A DNA stretch of 6,398 bases from Planctomycetales bacterium (GCA_007122045.1 SKJM01000153.1:1-6398); one strand, 5' to 3'. Shown: positions 1 through 6,156, counted from the stretch's first letter. Translations and numbers: made by a program. The notes: a model not told the origin generated them from the sequence alone.

Positions 1-122
1 CGGCTATCGGGCTGATGGCCACCACGGCCGACCCCGCGCTGCACGCCCGCATTCGCCAGATGGCCCACGAAGATTCCGACCCGGCCGTGCAGCGCGTGGC
101 GCGGCGGCTGGACGGGCCGTGA
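1..122 (+). CDS. C-terminal end of a HEAT-like repeat protein (partial, 5' end outside window)
   Basis: An open frame (codons starting at position 3) enters from the left edge and stops at TGA 120-122, leaving 39 readable residues. They are helical, with an Ala/Arg/Leu-rich pattern around ADPALHARIRQMAHEDSDP and then AVQRVARRLDG. Helix, short turn with a D-x-D-P-x-V motif, then a second amphipathic helix is the typical look of a HEAT or PBS-lyase-type repeat, a scaffold for protein-protein contacts. The protein ends just after the last helix, as such proteins often do. It converges on the NtrC-type gene with only 11 bp between the two stop codons and no recognisable terminator hairpin in the gap. 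The family call rests on a single repeat, so function and substrate cannot be given. It could also be the helical tail of another protein. Confidence 0.55.
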   Translation, partial: AIGLMATTADPALHARIRQMAHEDSDPAVQRVARRLDGP

Positions 123-133
123 AGGGAACCGCC

Positions 134-1522
134 CTACGCCCGTCCGGCGGCGATGGCCATGTCTTCCAGCCCGAGGCGCTTCATCTTCTTGTAGAGCGTG
201 GTGCGGTTGATGCCCAGCGCTTCGGCGGTGGCTTGGCGGTTCCAGTCGTTCGACTCGAGCGTGTCGAGGATGATCTGCCGCTCGGGGGCTTCGAGGGCCT
301 GCTTCAGGCTTCGGGAGCCGATCGGCTCGGTGCGCAGCGGCGCGCCGGCGGTCAGTTCCCGAGGCAGATCGTCCAGGTCGATCGTCTCTTGCTTGCCCAG
401 CAGGACCGCCCGCTCCACGATGTTCTGCAGTTCCCGCACGTTTCCCGGCCAGGCGTAACGCTGCAGCGCGGCCAGGGCGTCGTCGGAGAAGGTGCGGGGC
501 GGCCGGCTGTTTTCGCGGCAGACGTCCTCGAGGAAATGGTGCGCCAGCAGCGGGATGTCGGAAATCCGGTCGCGGAGGGTGGGCAGCTCGATGTTGATGA
601 CGTTGATCCGGTAGAACAGGTCCTGCCGGAATCGGCCCTCGGCCACGGCGGCGGCCAGGTTCTCGTTCGTGGCCAGGATCACCCTCGCGTCCACGCCGAA
701 GGTCTTGGCGCCGCCCACCTGCTCGAACTCGAAGTCTTGGAGCACGCGCAGCAGTTTCACCTGCATGGCGGGGCTGGCGGTCGAGATTTCATCGAGGAAG
801 ATGGTGCCCCCGTCGGCCTGCTTGAACTTGCCCGACTTGTCGCCCACCGCCCCGGTGAACGCTCCGGCCACGTGGCCGAACAGTTCGCTTTCCAGCAGCG
901 TTTCGGGCAGGGCGCCGCAGGCCACCTCGACGAACGGGTTGTCGCGGCGGGCGCTGCGGCGGTGGATGGCCCGCGCAACCATCGACTTGCCGGTGCCGCT
1001 CTCCCCGGTGATCAACACGGTGGCCTTCGTGTCGGCCACGCTGTCGATCACGTCGAACACCCGCTGCATGCGGTGATCGTGCCCGACAATGTTCTCCATG
1101 CCGAACCGCAGTTCGAGCTGCGCCTTGAGCGACTCGTTTTCGGCGATGACCCGCCGCTGGTTCAGTGCGCGCTGGAGGGCCACCTGAAGCTCCTCGTCGA
1201 TCAGCGGCTTGGTCAGGAAATCGAAGGCTCCCATGCGAATCGCCTCGACGGCCGACTCGACCGTGCCGTAGCCGGTAATCATGATGACGGCGGTCGACGG
1301 ACGGCACCGGCGGCAATGGCTGAGCAGGTCGAACCCGTCGTGCTCGCCCAGGCGGATGTCCAACAGCGCTACGTCATATGCCTTCCGGTCGATCCGCTCC
1401 TTCGCCTCCGCGAAGGCGTCCGCCGTGTCCACCTCGTAGGCCTGCGAGCGGAGCCAGTCGGCCATGGAGGCGAGAATCTGACGGTCGTCGTCTACCAGCA
1501 AGAGAGAACCTTTGGGCTTCAT
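134..1522 (-). CDS. NtrC-family sigma-54-dependent response regulator
   Basis: This 462-residue cytoplasmic activator has the full three-domain build of bacterial enhancer-binding proteins. The REC domain (about 5-120) has the acidic pocket D11-D12-D13, phospho-acceptor D55, T83 and K105. The AAA+ domain (about 143-380) has Walker A GESGTGKS at 173-180, the sigma-54-contacting loop GAFTGA at 220-225, Walker B TIFLDE at 240-245 and the later [11 protein letters not shown] and [10 protein letters not shown] motifs. A Fis-type helix-turn-helix sits near 429-449 ([19 protein letters not shown]). All residues needed for phosphorylation, ATP hydrolysis and sigma-54 remodelling are present. The frame extends to a GTG at 1657, but REC homology begins right after the ATG at 1522 and the likely promoter -10 overlaps that GTG, so I chose 1522. 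No good Shine-Dalgarno precedes it. It is monocistronic with no kinase beside it. The target genes and partner kinase are unknown. Confidence 0.95.
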   Translation of the reverse strand: MKPKGSLLLVDDDRQILASMADWLRSQAYEVDTADAFAEAKERIDRKAYDVALLDIRLGEHDGFDLLSHCRRCRPSTAVIMITGYGTVESAVEAIRMGAFDFLTKPLIDEELQVALQRALNQRRVIAENESLKAQLELRFGMENIVGHDHRMQRVFDVIDSVADTKATVLITGESGTGKSMVARAIHRRSARRDNPFVEVACGALPETLLESELFGHVAGAFTGAVGDKSGKFKQADGGTIFLDEISTASPAMQVKLLRVLQDFEFEQVGGAKTFGVDARVILATNENLAAAVAEGRFRQDLFYRINVINIELPTLRDRISDIPLLAHHFLEDVCRENSRPPRTFSDDALAALQRYAWPGNVRELQNIVERAVLLGKQETIDLDDLPRELTAGAPLRTEPIGSRSLKQALEAPERQIILDTLESNDWNRQATAEALGINRTTLYKKMKRLGLEDMAIAAGRA

Positions 1523-1659
1523 CGCAATCCAATCTGATGGCTGTCCGGTGGCCGCGCGCCCCGCGGGGCTGCCGATAGGGGTAGGCGCCTCGGCAATTCG
1601 CGGTAAGGGGGGCTGGGCCTCCGACGCGTTGGGTGATACACTCCTGGGCTGTCGCACAA

Positions 1660-1688
1660 TATCTACGTTACCCCGGGCGGAAAGTCAA
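1660..1688 (-). promoter_or_regulatory. Candidate sigma-70-type promoter of the NtrC-family gene
   Basis: On the minus strand there is TTGACT (complement of 1683-1688), a 17-bp spacer, and TAGATA (complement of 1660-1665). The -35 matches five of six consensus bases and the -10 about three of six. Transcription would start near 1652, giving a leader of about 130 nt before the ATG at 1522. This is the best promoter-like pair on that strand, and it argues against the upstream GTG at 1657 as the start codon. Planctomycete promoter consensus is poorly characterised, so the call is tentative. Confidence 0.45.
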
Positions 1689-1732
1689 CGTGATAAATTG
1701 GGTAGGCGAGGGGTTTTGAGAGCGCATATCGA

Positions 1733-1760
1733 CCCCGTACCGGACGGGGCCGTACGGCCC
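1733..1760. promoter_or_regulatory. Overlapping inverted repeats, candidate operator
   Basis: GGGCCGTACGGCCC at 1747-1760 is a perfect 14-bp palindrome. Overlapping it on the left, CCCCGT (1733-1738) and ACGGGG (1744-1749) form a second perfect inverted repeat with a 5-nt loop. The two share bases 1747-1749, so as RNA hairpins they would exclude each other. As DNA, the palindrome is the right kind of site for a dimeric Fis-type HTH. It lies about 88 bp upstream of the start predicted from the sigma-54-like element at 1815-1830, within the usual range for enhancer-binding protein sites. No binding evidence exists, and GC-rich palindromes of this size can arise by chance. Confidence 0.35.
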
Positions 1761-1814
1761 GCACAATCGTACTGGGGCGGCAAACGGGGAAACCCCTCGA
1801 CCTGGGACATTTTT

Positions 1815-1830
1815 CGGCACATGGCTCGCT
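1815..1830 (+). promoter_or_regulatory. Candidate sigma-54 (-24/-12) promoter upstream of the NarL-type gene
   Basis: The 16-mer CGGCACATGGCTCGCT aligns with the sigma-54 consensus TGGCACG-N4-TTGCW at 9 of 12 informative positions. It includes the near-invariant GG (1816-1817) and GC (1828-1829) separated by exactly 10 bp. Transcription would begin near 1841, about 200 nt before the NarL-type start codon. The element sits beside a gene for a GAFTGA-bearing sigma-54 activator, which adds weight. GG-N10-GC alone is frequent in GC-rich DNA; the extra support is the complete GGCAC and the GCT end. The T-to-C change at -14 weakens it. Confidence 0.35.
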
Positions 1831-1850
1831 CATTTAGGGGGATCAAGAGG

Positions 1851-1880
1851 TTCCGGCAGGGGACTTGCCCCTGCCCGGAA
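1851..1880 (+). repeat. Long hairpin (12-bp stem, one bulge) in the divergent region
   Basis: TTCCGGCAGGGG (1851-1862) pairs with CCCCTGCCCGGAA (1868-1880) over 12 base pairs with a single bulged C at 1874 and the 5-nt loop ACTTG. No T-run follows, so it is not a normal intrinsic terminator. Its right arm carries the candidate -35 TTGCCC, so it could be an operator, or an extruded or RNA structure controlling the NarL-type gene. It could instead be one copy of a dispersed REP-like palindrome. Only one copy occurs in this window. Confidence 0.6.
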
Positions 1881-1893
1881 GTAGACTATCATA
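1865..1893 (+). promoter_or_regulatory. Candidate sigma-70-type promoter of the NarL-type gene
   Basis: TTGCCC (1865-1870), a 17-bp spacer and TATCAT (1888-1893) form a fair housekeeping-type promoter, with a start near 1900 and a leader of about 140 nt. The -35 lies in the loop and right arm of the 1851-1880 hairpin. The -10 lies inside a small perfect inverted repeat, ACTAT-C-ATAGT (1885-1895). It is an alternative or addition to the sigma-54-like element 35 bp upstream; sequence alone does not decide between them. Confidence 0.4.
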
Positions 1894-1920
1894 GTAGGAA
1901 GTTGGAAGTATTGCGCAGCA

Positions 1921-1951
1921 CCCCCCGGCGGAGCATCTCGCCGAAGGGGGG
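1921..1951 (+). repeat. C6/G6 hairpin in the NarL-type gene leader
   Basis: CCCCCC (1921-1926) pairs with GGGGGG (1946-1951), and the adjoining GGCG (1927-1930) pairs with CGCC (1939-1942), with a 3-nt bulge GAA at 1943-1945 and an 8-nt loop. Ten G-C pairs make it very stable in RNA. If either candidate upstream promoter is used, this sits in the 5' leader about 90 nt before the start codon. It lacks a T-run, so it is not a standard terminator. A role in transcript stability or translation is possible but unproven. Confidence 0.45.
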
Positions 1952-2042
1952 ATGGATCCCGGGTGAGCGGCCTTCGATAGGGTCGCCCCCGCGCCGGAGG
2001 AGTGCTGCTTAACCCGCGTCCGCCTCTTTCCAGGAGACACAG

Positions 2043-2675
2043 ATGAGTATTCGACTTTTGGTTGCCGACGACCACGAGGTCATTCGCACCGGGCTTCGTA
2101 GCCTTCTGGCCGGCACCGACATTAAGATCGTTGCCGAGGCCGCCACCGGCGATGAATGCGTCAAGCAGGCCCAGAAGGTCAAGCCGGACGTCATTTTGCT
2201 GGACGTTCGCATGCCGGACGGCGATGGCCTGGCGACCCTGGACCAGCTCCGAAGCAAGGTGCCAGACAGCTACGTCGTCATGCTGTCGACCTACGACAAT
2301 CCGACGTATATCGCCAGAGCCGTAGCTTTGGGGGCATGCGACTACGTCCTGAAGGGATCGCCCCGCGAGGCCATCGTCGCGACGATCCAAACCGCCGCGG
2401 CCGGACAATCACCCAGCCGCTCCGGCGAGCTGAAGCGGATTGCCGCCACCATGAAGATCCGGCAGACCGTCGATGACGACGACGTACCGCTGACGCAGCG
2501 CGAAACCCAGGTGCTACGGCACGTGGCGCTCGGGCTGAGCAACAAGGAGATCGCCCGCTCCCTGGAAATCAGCGTGGAGACCGTCAAGGAGCACGTCCAG
2601 AACATCCTGCGGAAGATCACGGTGACCGACCGCACGCAGGCCGCCGTATGGGCGGTGCGCAAGGGCCTGGTGTAG
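2043..2675 (+). CDS. NarL/FixJ-family response regulator (REC + LuxR-type HTH)
   Basis: This 210-residue cytoplasmic two-component regulator is of normal length for its family. The REC domain spans about 3-120 with acidic residues D9 and D10, phospho-acceptor D54 (LLDVRMPDGDG), S82 and K104 (YVLKGS). After an Asp-rich linker (D144-D147), a LuxR/GerE-type helix-turn-helix covers about 148-208, starting LTQRETQVL and including LSNKEIARSLEISVETVKEHV, the DNA-reading helices. The ATG is preceded by AGGAG (2032-2036) with 6-nt spacing, which fixes the start. No histidine kinase or sensor is adjacent: upstream is the divergent NtrC-type gene, and downstream are hairpin repeats and the separately promoted phoH. 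It is therefore probably monocistronic and an orphan. The many candidate operators upstream suggest regulated expression. Signal and targets cannot be read from the sequence. Confidence 0.95.
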   Translation: MSIRLLVADDHEVIRTGLRSLLAGTDIKIVAEAATGDECVKQAQKVKPDVILLDVRMPDGDGLATLDQLRSKVPDSYVVMLSTYDNPTYIARAVALGACDYVLKGSPREAIVATIQTAAAGQSPSRSGELKRIAATMKIRQTVDDDDVPLTQRETQVLRHVALGLSNKEIARSLEISVETVKEHVQNILRKITVTDRTQAAVWAVRKGLV

Positions 2676-2688
2676 GGAAGCGTGAACG

Positions 2689-2762
2689 CCAGTGGGGGTC
2701 GCGCCGGCTAAAGCCGGGACTCCAACAGGGGGGGCGCACGCGCAAGCGTGCACTCCCACGGG
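2689..2762 (+). repeat. Twin tandem hairpin repeat, 33-nt period (REP-like)
   Basis: Two hairpins with the same plan follow the NarL-type gene. Unit 1 is CCGGC-TAAA-GCCGG (2704-2717) followed by GACTCC. Unit 2 is GCACGC-GCAA-GCGTGC (2736-2751) followed by ACTCCC. Loops (2709 and 2742) and ACTCC tails (2719 and 2752) are each offset by exactly 33 nt. In each unit the tail can pair with a G-run on the 5' side (2695-2700, 2730-2734), lengthening the stem. The whole block can also be closed by GTGGGGGT (2692-2699) with ACTCCCAC (2752-2759), with one G-U pair. Stem sequences differ while pairing is kept, which suggests selection on shape. It resembles REP/BIME-type elements moved by IS200-like Y1 transposases. 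It may also protect or end the upstream transcript, though no T-run follows. Confidence 0.6.
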
Positions 2763-2772
2763 CTGGCCCGGC

Positions 2773-2802
2773 TGGCTGCAAGAACGTAGAGTTCAGTATA
2801 AT
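2773..2802 (+). promoter_or_regulatory. Promoter candidate for the phoH operon (perfect TATAAT)
   Basis: A perfect TATAAT at 2797-2802 stands out in GC-rich DNA between the hairpin repeats and phoH. The -35 is poor: TGGCTG at 2773-2778 with an 18-bp spacer is the best I find, and there is no extended -10 TG. A start near 2809 would give a leader of about 110 nt before the phoH ATG. It would also place the in-frame GTG at 2811 at the transcript tip, which argues against that GTG as start codon. A weak -35 may point to an activator. Confidence 0.5.
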
Positions 2803-2827
2803 GGTACGTAGTGTCGGGCGGAGGGTC

Positions 2828-2884
2828 TGCCCGGCAAAGGCCGGCGGCCGGGCAAGGCGTACGCGGCGCCCGGCTGTACTTTTT
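2828..2884 (+). promoter_or_regulatory. Alternative-pairing leader of phoH, attenuator-like
   Basis: Three segments lie between the TATAAT and phoH. Segment A is TGCCCGGC (2828-2835), segment B is GCCGGGCA (2847-2854) and segment C is GCCCGGC (2868-2874). B pairs perfectly with A over 8 bp or with C over 7 bp, but not with both. Five nucleotides after C comes TTTTT (2880-2884), so the B:C form looks like a weak terminator and A:B like its antiterminator. A third option, CCGGC-AAAG-GCCGG (2831-2844), exists within the A:B span. No leader peptide with regulatory codons and no known riboswitch is evident. Repetitive GGC/GCC words raise the chance of accidental pairing, and the 5-nt gap before the T-run weakens the terminator reading. 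Confidence 0.3.
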
Positions 2885-2918
2885 GACGGCGCTGTCCGTG
2901 ACGCAGACGCGGAGCCCG

Positions 2919-3878
2919 ATGACCGAAACCGCTATCTCGGTTCTCAATCCGGAAGAGTTGCTCACCCTGTTCGGCTCGCAGGACCGGCACCTGCGCCGAA
3001 TCTGCGAGGCGCTGGACGTGCGTATCTCGGCCCGCGACGGCCGCGTGCTGATCGAAGGTGAGGAGGCGGCCGTTGCCTCCGCCACCGAGGTGATCGAGCG
3101 GCTGCAGCACCAGGCCGAGCGCCAGGCGATGATTTCGCCCGAGGACGTCGAACGCGTTCTGCACGGCGTCCAAAAGGGCGAGGTGACGGCCGAGTGTCCG
3201 GCGGTGGACGTGTTTCGGGCCGGCCACTCGATCCGCCCCCGCACGCCGGGCCAGGCCCGCTACCTCGACGCCATCCGGCGCAACGGGGTGGTGCTTTGTA
3301 GCGGTCCGGCGGGGACGGGGAAGACCTACCTGGCGGTGGCCATGGCCGTGGCCGCGCTGAAACGCCAGGCGGTCCGGAAAATCGTGCTGGTGCGCCCGGC
3401 GGTCGAGGCCGGCGAAAGCCTCGGCTTCCTTCCGGGCGATTTGCAGGCGAAGATCAACCCTTATCTCCGCCCCCTTATGGACGCGCTGGGCGAGATGATG
3501 GATCATGAGTTGATCCGGCGTTACACCGAGGAGGACCGCATCGAGGTCATCCCGCTGGCCTACATGCGGGGCCGGACGCTCAACGAAGCGTTCATCATCC
3601 TCGACGAGGCCCAGAACACCACCGTTTCGCAAATGAAGATGTTCCTCACCCGGATGGGGAGCGGGTCCAAAATGGTGGTCTCCGGCGACACCACGCAGAT
3701 CGACCTGCCGCCGAAGGCCCGCAGTGGACTGATCGACGCGCTCAGCCGGCTGGCGGTCATCGAGGGCATCGGGGCGGTCAAGCTCAACCGGCACGACATC
3801 GTGCGTCATCCGCTCGTCCAGCAGATTGTCGACGCGTACGAACAAACGGCGGCGAAGCGCCGTCCGAAATCGAGGTAA
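2919..3878 (+). CDS. phoH: PhoH family protein (P-loop ATPase)
   Basis: This 319-residue cytoplasmic P-loop protein matches the usual length of chromosomal PhoH/YbeZ proteins. An N-terminal KH-like part (about 5-65, RICEALDVRISARDGRVLIEG) suggests RNA binding. It is followed by Walker A GPAGTGKT at 129-136, the family signature around VRPAVEAGESLGFLPGDLQ at 158-176, Walker B FIILDEAQN at 225-233 and the sensor-like VSGDTTQIDLP at 254-264. Family members bind and hydrolyse ATP, and the E. coli relative YbeZ interacts with YbeY and is implicated in rRNA processing; the exact reaction here is unknown. The frame extends upstream to GTG 2811, but homology starts at MTETAISVLNPEE and the leader is structured, so I chose ATG 2919, with GGAG at 2911-2914 only 4 nt upstream. 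It is the first gene of an operon, 4 nt ahead of the 7TM-HD gene and followed by ybeY, supporting a joint role in RNA or ribosome metabolism. Confidence 0.95.
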   Translation: MTETAISVLNPEELLTLFGSQDRHLRRICEALDVRISARDGRVLIEGEEAAVASATEVIERLQHQAERQAMISPEDVERVLHGVQKGEVTAECPAVDVFRAGHSIRPRTPGQARYLDAIRRNGVVLCSGPAGTGKTYLAVAMAVAALKRQAVRKIVLVRPAVEAGESLGFLPGDLQAKINPYLRPLMDALGEMMDHELIRRYTEEDRIEVIPLAYMRGRTLNEAFIILDEAQNTTVSQMKMFLTRMGSGSKMVVSGDTTQIDLPPKARSGLIDALSRLAVIEGIGAVKLNRHDIVRHPLVQQIVDAYEQTAAKRRPKSR

Positions 3879-3882
3879 ATCC

Positions 3883-6156
3883 ATGGCCACCGGAGGACAA
3901 CGTCGCACACGCGCCGAACGCATTGCCGCCTTGGGCATTGCGCCGGGGCAGTGGGAGCGGGCGTGGGCGAACCTGCGCCAGCGCGACGTGCTCGCGCGGA
4001 TCGGCGTCGCCGCCCTCGCCGCCGCGCTGCTGGCGGTGATGGTCCGGGCATGGAACCCGCCGTTCCCGTTTCGCACCGGCTACACGCCGCAACGGAACAT
4101 CGTCGCCCGCGTTTCCTTCACCCGGCACGACCGCATGGCCACCGAAGACGCCAAGGAGCAGGCCCGGGCCCGCGTGCCGCGCGTCTACGTGCAGGATGCT
4201 GCGCCCTTGGAGCAGCTACGGGCCAGGCTGCGGAACACGGTGGTCGAGTTGACTGCGGCGGAGCGACTCGAGGACGCCGACGCCGCGCAGTGGGCCGAGT
4301 TCCTGCCGCCTCCCCGTTCCCAGCGCCCCCCGCCCGACGCCGAACAGCAGGAGGCCCTGTTCGAGCAGCTCCGCGCGGCCGTGGCCGGGCAGGAGAACCT
4401 CGATCGGTTCGAGGCGGCGCTGGCCGAGGCCCTGGCGCCGCTGGAGGAGCGCGGGCTGCTGAAATCGCTCGATAAGACCTTGGGCCCGGGCAATGAGCAA
4501 GAGATTGTCGTGTATCCGGCGGGTGAAGAAGAGCCCGGCCGGGTGGTTCGGGTCGGCGAAGTGCTCTTGGGCGACGGCAGCGAAGTGCGCGCGCGGCTGA
4601 AGGCGCAGTTCGAATCGGCCGAACGGGCCGACCTGCTGTTCCACTGGCTCTACCCCCGACTCGAGGACGCCGTCACCCTCCGGCTCGACGAGCGCCGCAC
4701 CCGGCAGGCCCTGGAAGCGGCCGAGGCGGCGGTCGAGCCGCGCACGATCGACTACGTGGCCGGGGTGTCCGTGCTGGCCGAGGCGGGCGAGCCGCTCGAC
4801 GCCGAGACGACCGAGTTGCTGGCCGCCGAACACGCGGCCTACTGCGCCGCCCGCCCCCTCGGCATGCGGCTGCTCCGCGCCCTGACCATGGCCCTGGCGG
4901 CCTTCTCGCTGTTCATGCTGTGCGGCGCCTACATGCGTTACCGGCAGCGCGGGCCGCTGGCCAGCGTGGTACGTCTGAACGTGATGCTCCTTTTGGCCAT
5001 CGTCACGGTGGCCCTCAGCCGCGCCGCCTCCCACGATGCGTGGCGCGCCGAACTGGTGCCGCTGATGCTCTTCGGCATGACCATGGCCATCGTCCACCGC
5101 CAGGAACTTGGGCTGCTGCTCTCGGCCGTGGCGGCGCTGCTGGTCGTGATGGCCATCGGCCACGGCCTGCCGGAGTTCCTGTTGCTGGCGGGCGTGGCCA
5201 CGACCGCCGTGCTGAACATGGGGCATATTCGGAGCCGGAGCAAACTGATTTACGTGGGCCTGGCGGCCGGCGGCGTGGCGCTGCTGATCAACCTCGCCAT
5301 GGCCGTACTCGACAACCAGCCCTTCGGCACGGTGCTGCTCGGCGCCGCCCTGCGCGACGCCCTTTGGGCCACCGCGGCGGGTTTCCTGATGACGGGCCTG
5401 TTGCCGTTCATCGAGAAGACCTTCGGCGTGATGACCGACCTGAGCCTGCTGGAGCTGGGCGACGTGGCCCACCCCCTGCTGCAGGAACTCGTCCGCCGCG
5501 CCCCGAGCACCTACAACCACTCGGTCACGGTGGGCTCCATTGCCGAGGCGGCGGCCGAGAGCATCGGCGCCCGCGGGCTGCTCTGCCGGGTGGGGGCCTA
5601 TTTCCACGACATCGGGAAGCTGCTCAAGCCCGGCTACTTCATCGAAAACCAGCGCGATCAGCAAAATCGCCACGAGACCCTGGTTCCCGCCATGAGCACC
5701 CTGGTGATCGTCGCCCACATCAAGGACGGCGCCGACCTCGGCCGCCAATACCGGCTGCCCCAGCCGATCGTCGACCTCATCGAGCAGCATCACGGCACCA
5801 CGCGCGTGGGGTTCTTTTACGAACGGGCCAGCGAGCAGCAGAAGGCCAAGCCCGACGCCGGCCAGGTGGACGAGAAAACCTACCGCTACCCCGGCCCGAA
5901 ACCGCAAACCAAGGAGGCCGGCGTGCTCATGCTGGCCGACGCCGTCGAAAGCGCCAGCCGCACGCTGGTCGATCCGACCCCCGCCCGCATCGAAAGCCTC
6001 GTCCGCGATGTCGCGCAGCGGCGCCTGCACGACGGCCAGTTCGACGAAAGCGGTCTGACCCTCCGCGAGCTGCGCACCATCGAGCGCAGCCTGGTCATGT
6101 CGCTGACGGCCATTTACCACGGGCGCCTGAAGTATCCCGATCAGCGGACCGCATAA
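3883..6156 (+). CDS. pgpH: 7TM-HD membrane phosphohydrolase, PgpH family (probable cyclic di-AMP phosphodiesterase)
   Basis: This 757-residue inner-membrane protein has the full 7TMR-HD layout. A basic cytosolic N-terminus (1-35) leads into one membrane segment (about 36-54), a large extracytoplasmic domain (about 58-326) of the 7TMR-HDED kind beginning with FTRHDRMATEDAKEQARARV, a cluster of hydrophobic segments (about 329-510), and a cytosolic HD domain. The metal-ligand set is complete: H546 (YNHS), H575-D576 (FHDIGK), H612 (HIKDG), H636-H637 (HHG) and D686 (MLADAVESA), plus the family-typical YRYPGPKPQTKEAG. Listeria and cyanobacterial relatives hydrolyse cyclic di-AMP; that activity is inferred here, since neither a cyclase nor a receptor is in the window. 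The start ATG 3883 lies 4 nt after the phoH stop, with GAGG at 3872-3875 inside phoH and 7-nt spacing, implying coupled translation. The in-frame ATG at 3826 lies inside phoH and is less likely. Confidence 0.93.
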   Translation: MATGGQRRTRAERIAALGIAPGQWERAWANLRQRDVLARIGVAALAAALLAVMVRAWNPPFPFRTGYTPQRNIVARVSFTRHDRMATEDAKEQARARVPRVYVQDAAPLEQLRARLRNTVVELTAAERLEDADAAQWAEFLPPPRSQRPPPDAEQQEALFEQLRAAVAGQENLDRFEAALAEALAPLEERGLLKSLDKTLGPGNEQEIVVYPAGEEEPGRVVRVGEVLLGDGSEVRARLKAQFESAERADLLFHWLYPRLEDAVTLRLDERRTRQALEAAEAAVEPRTIDYVAGVSVLAEAGEPLDAETTELLAAEHAAYCAARPLGMRLLRALTMALAAFSLFMLCGAYMRYRQRGPLASVVRLNVMLLLAIVTVALSRAASHDAWRAELVPLMLFGMTMAIVHRQELGLLLSAVAALLVVMAIGHGLPEFLLLAGVATTAVLNMGHIRSRSKLIYVGLAAGGVALLINLAMAVLDNQPFGTVLLGAALRDALWATAAGFLMTGLLPFIEKTFGVMTDLSLLELGDVAHPLLQELVRRAPSTYNHSVTVGSIAEAAAESIGARGLLCRVGAYFHDIGKLLKPGYFIENQRDQQNRHETLVPAMSTLVIVAHIKDGADLGRQYRLPQPIVDLIEQHHGTTRVGFFYERASEQQKAKPDAGQVDEKTYRYPGPKPQTKEAGVLMLADAVESASRTLVDPTPARIESLVRDVAQRRLHDGQFDESGLTLRELRTIERSLVMSLTAIYHGRLKYPDQRTA

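Larger units (their letters stand above)
1523..2042. other. Divergent intergenic control region, no gene recognised
   Basis: These 520 bp separate the start codons of two divergently transcribed response regulator genes. Frames that cross it are open on both strands, but none shows a protein family signature or a plausible start with a ribosome site, so I call no gene. It is less GC-rich in patches (1660-1730 and 1880-1910) and carries several inverted repeats, listed separately: a palindrome at 1747-1760, a long hairpin at 1851-1880, a small one at 1885-1895 and a C6/G6 hairpin at 1921-1951. A self-complementary CCCCGCGGGG lies at 1559-1568 in the probable leader of the NtrC-type gene. Candidate promoters face both ways. 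Such length and density of symmetry is more than two simple promoters need. Confidence 0.7.

Noticed and set aside
119..1537. Long + strand open frame (472 codons) antisense to the NtrC-type gene, starting with a GTG overlapping the HEAT-like gene's stop.
   Set aside because: It mirrors a gene with complete, diagnostic domains. Its translation is rich in Gly, Arg, Val, His and Gln with no recognisable motif, as expected for the antisense of GC-rich coding DNA.
1786..1814. GGGG-AAA-CCCC hairpin followed by TTTTT at 1810-1814, considered as an intrinsic terminator.
   Set aside because: The stem has only 4 bp and the T-run starts 13 nt after it, too far for a terminator. No + strand gene ends nearby.
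1512..2012. Possible small + strand gene in the divergent region (166 codons).
   Set aside because: It has no family motif and no convincing start context, and it crosses all the inverted repeats and promoter candidates. Regulatory DNA is the better reading.
2704..2762. Tandem hairpins considered as a short CRISPR array or as an intrinsic terminator of the NarL-type gene.
   Set aside because: There are only two units, the repeats themselves are not identical, there are no spacers and no cas genes, and no T-run follows the stems.
2811..2918. 36-codon N-terminal extension of PhoH from GTG 2811.
   Set aside because: It encodes Gly/Arg-rich sequence unlike PhoH N-termini, overlaps the self-complementary leader and begins at the predicted transcript tip.
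2793..4076. Long - strand open frame (427 codons) opposite phoH.
   Set aside because: It is antisense to a complete PhoH with Walker A and B motifs, and its composition is low-information. It also runs through the leader hairpins.
4216..6120. Long - strand open frame (634 codons) opposite the 7TM-HD gene.
   Set aside because: Its translation is His/Gln/Gly-rich with no domain signature, and the + strand carries an intact seven-ligand HD enzyme. It is a GC-bias shadow.
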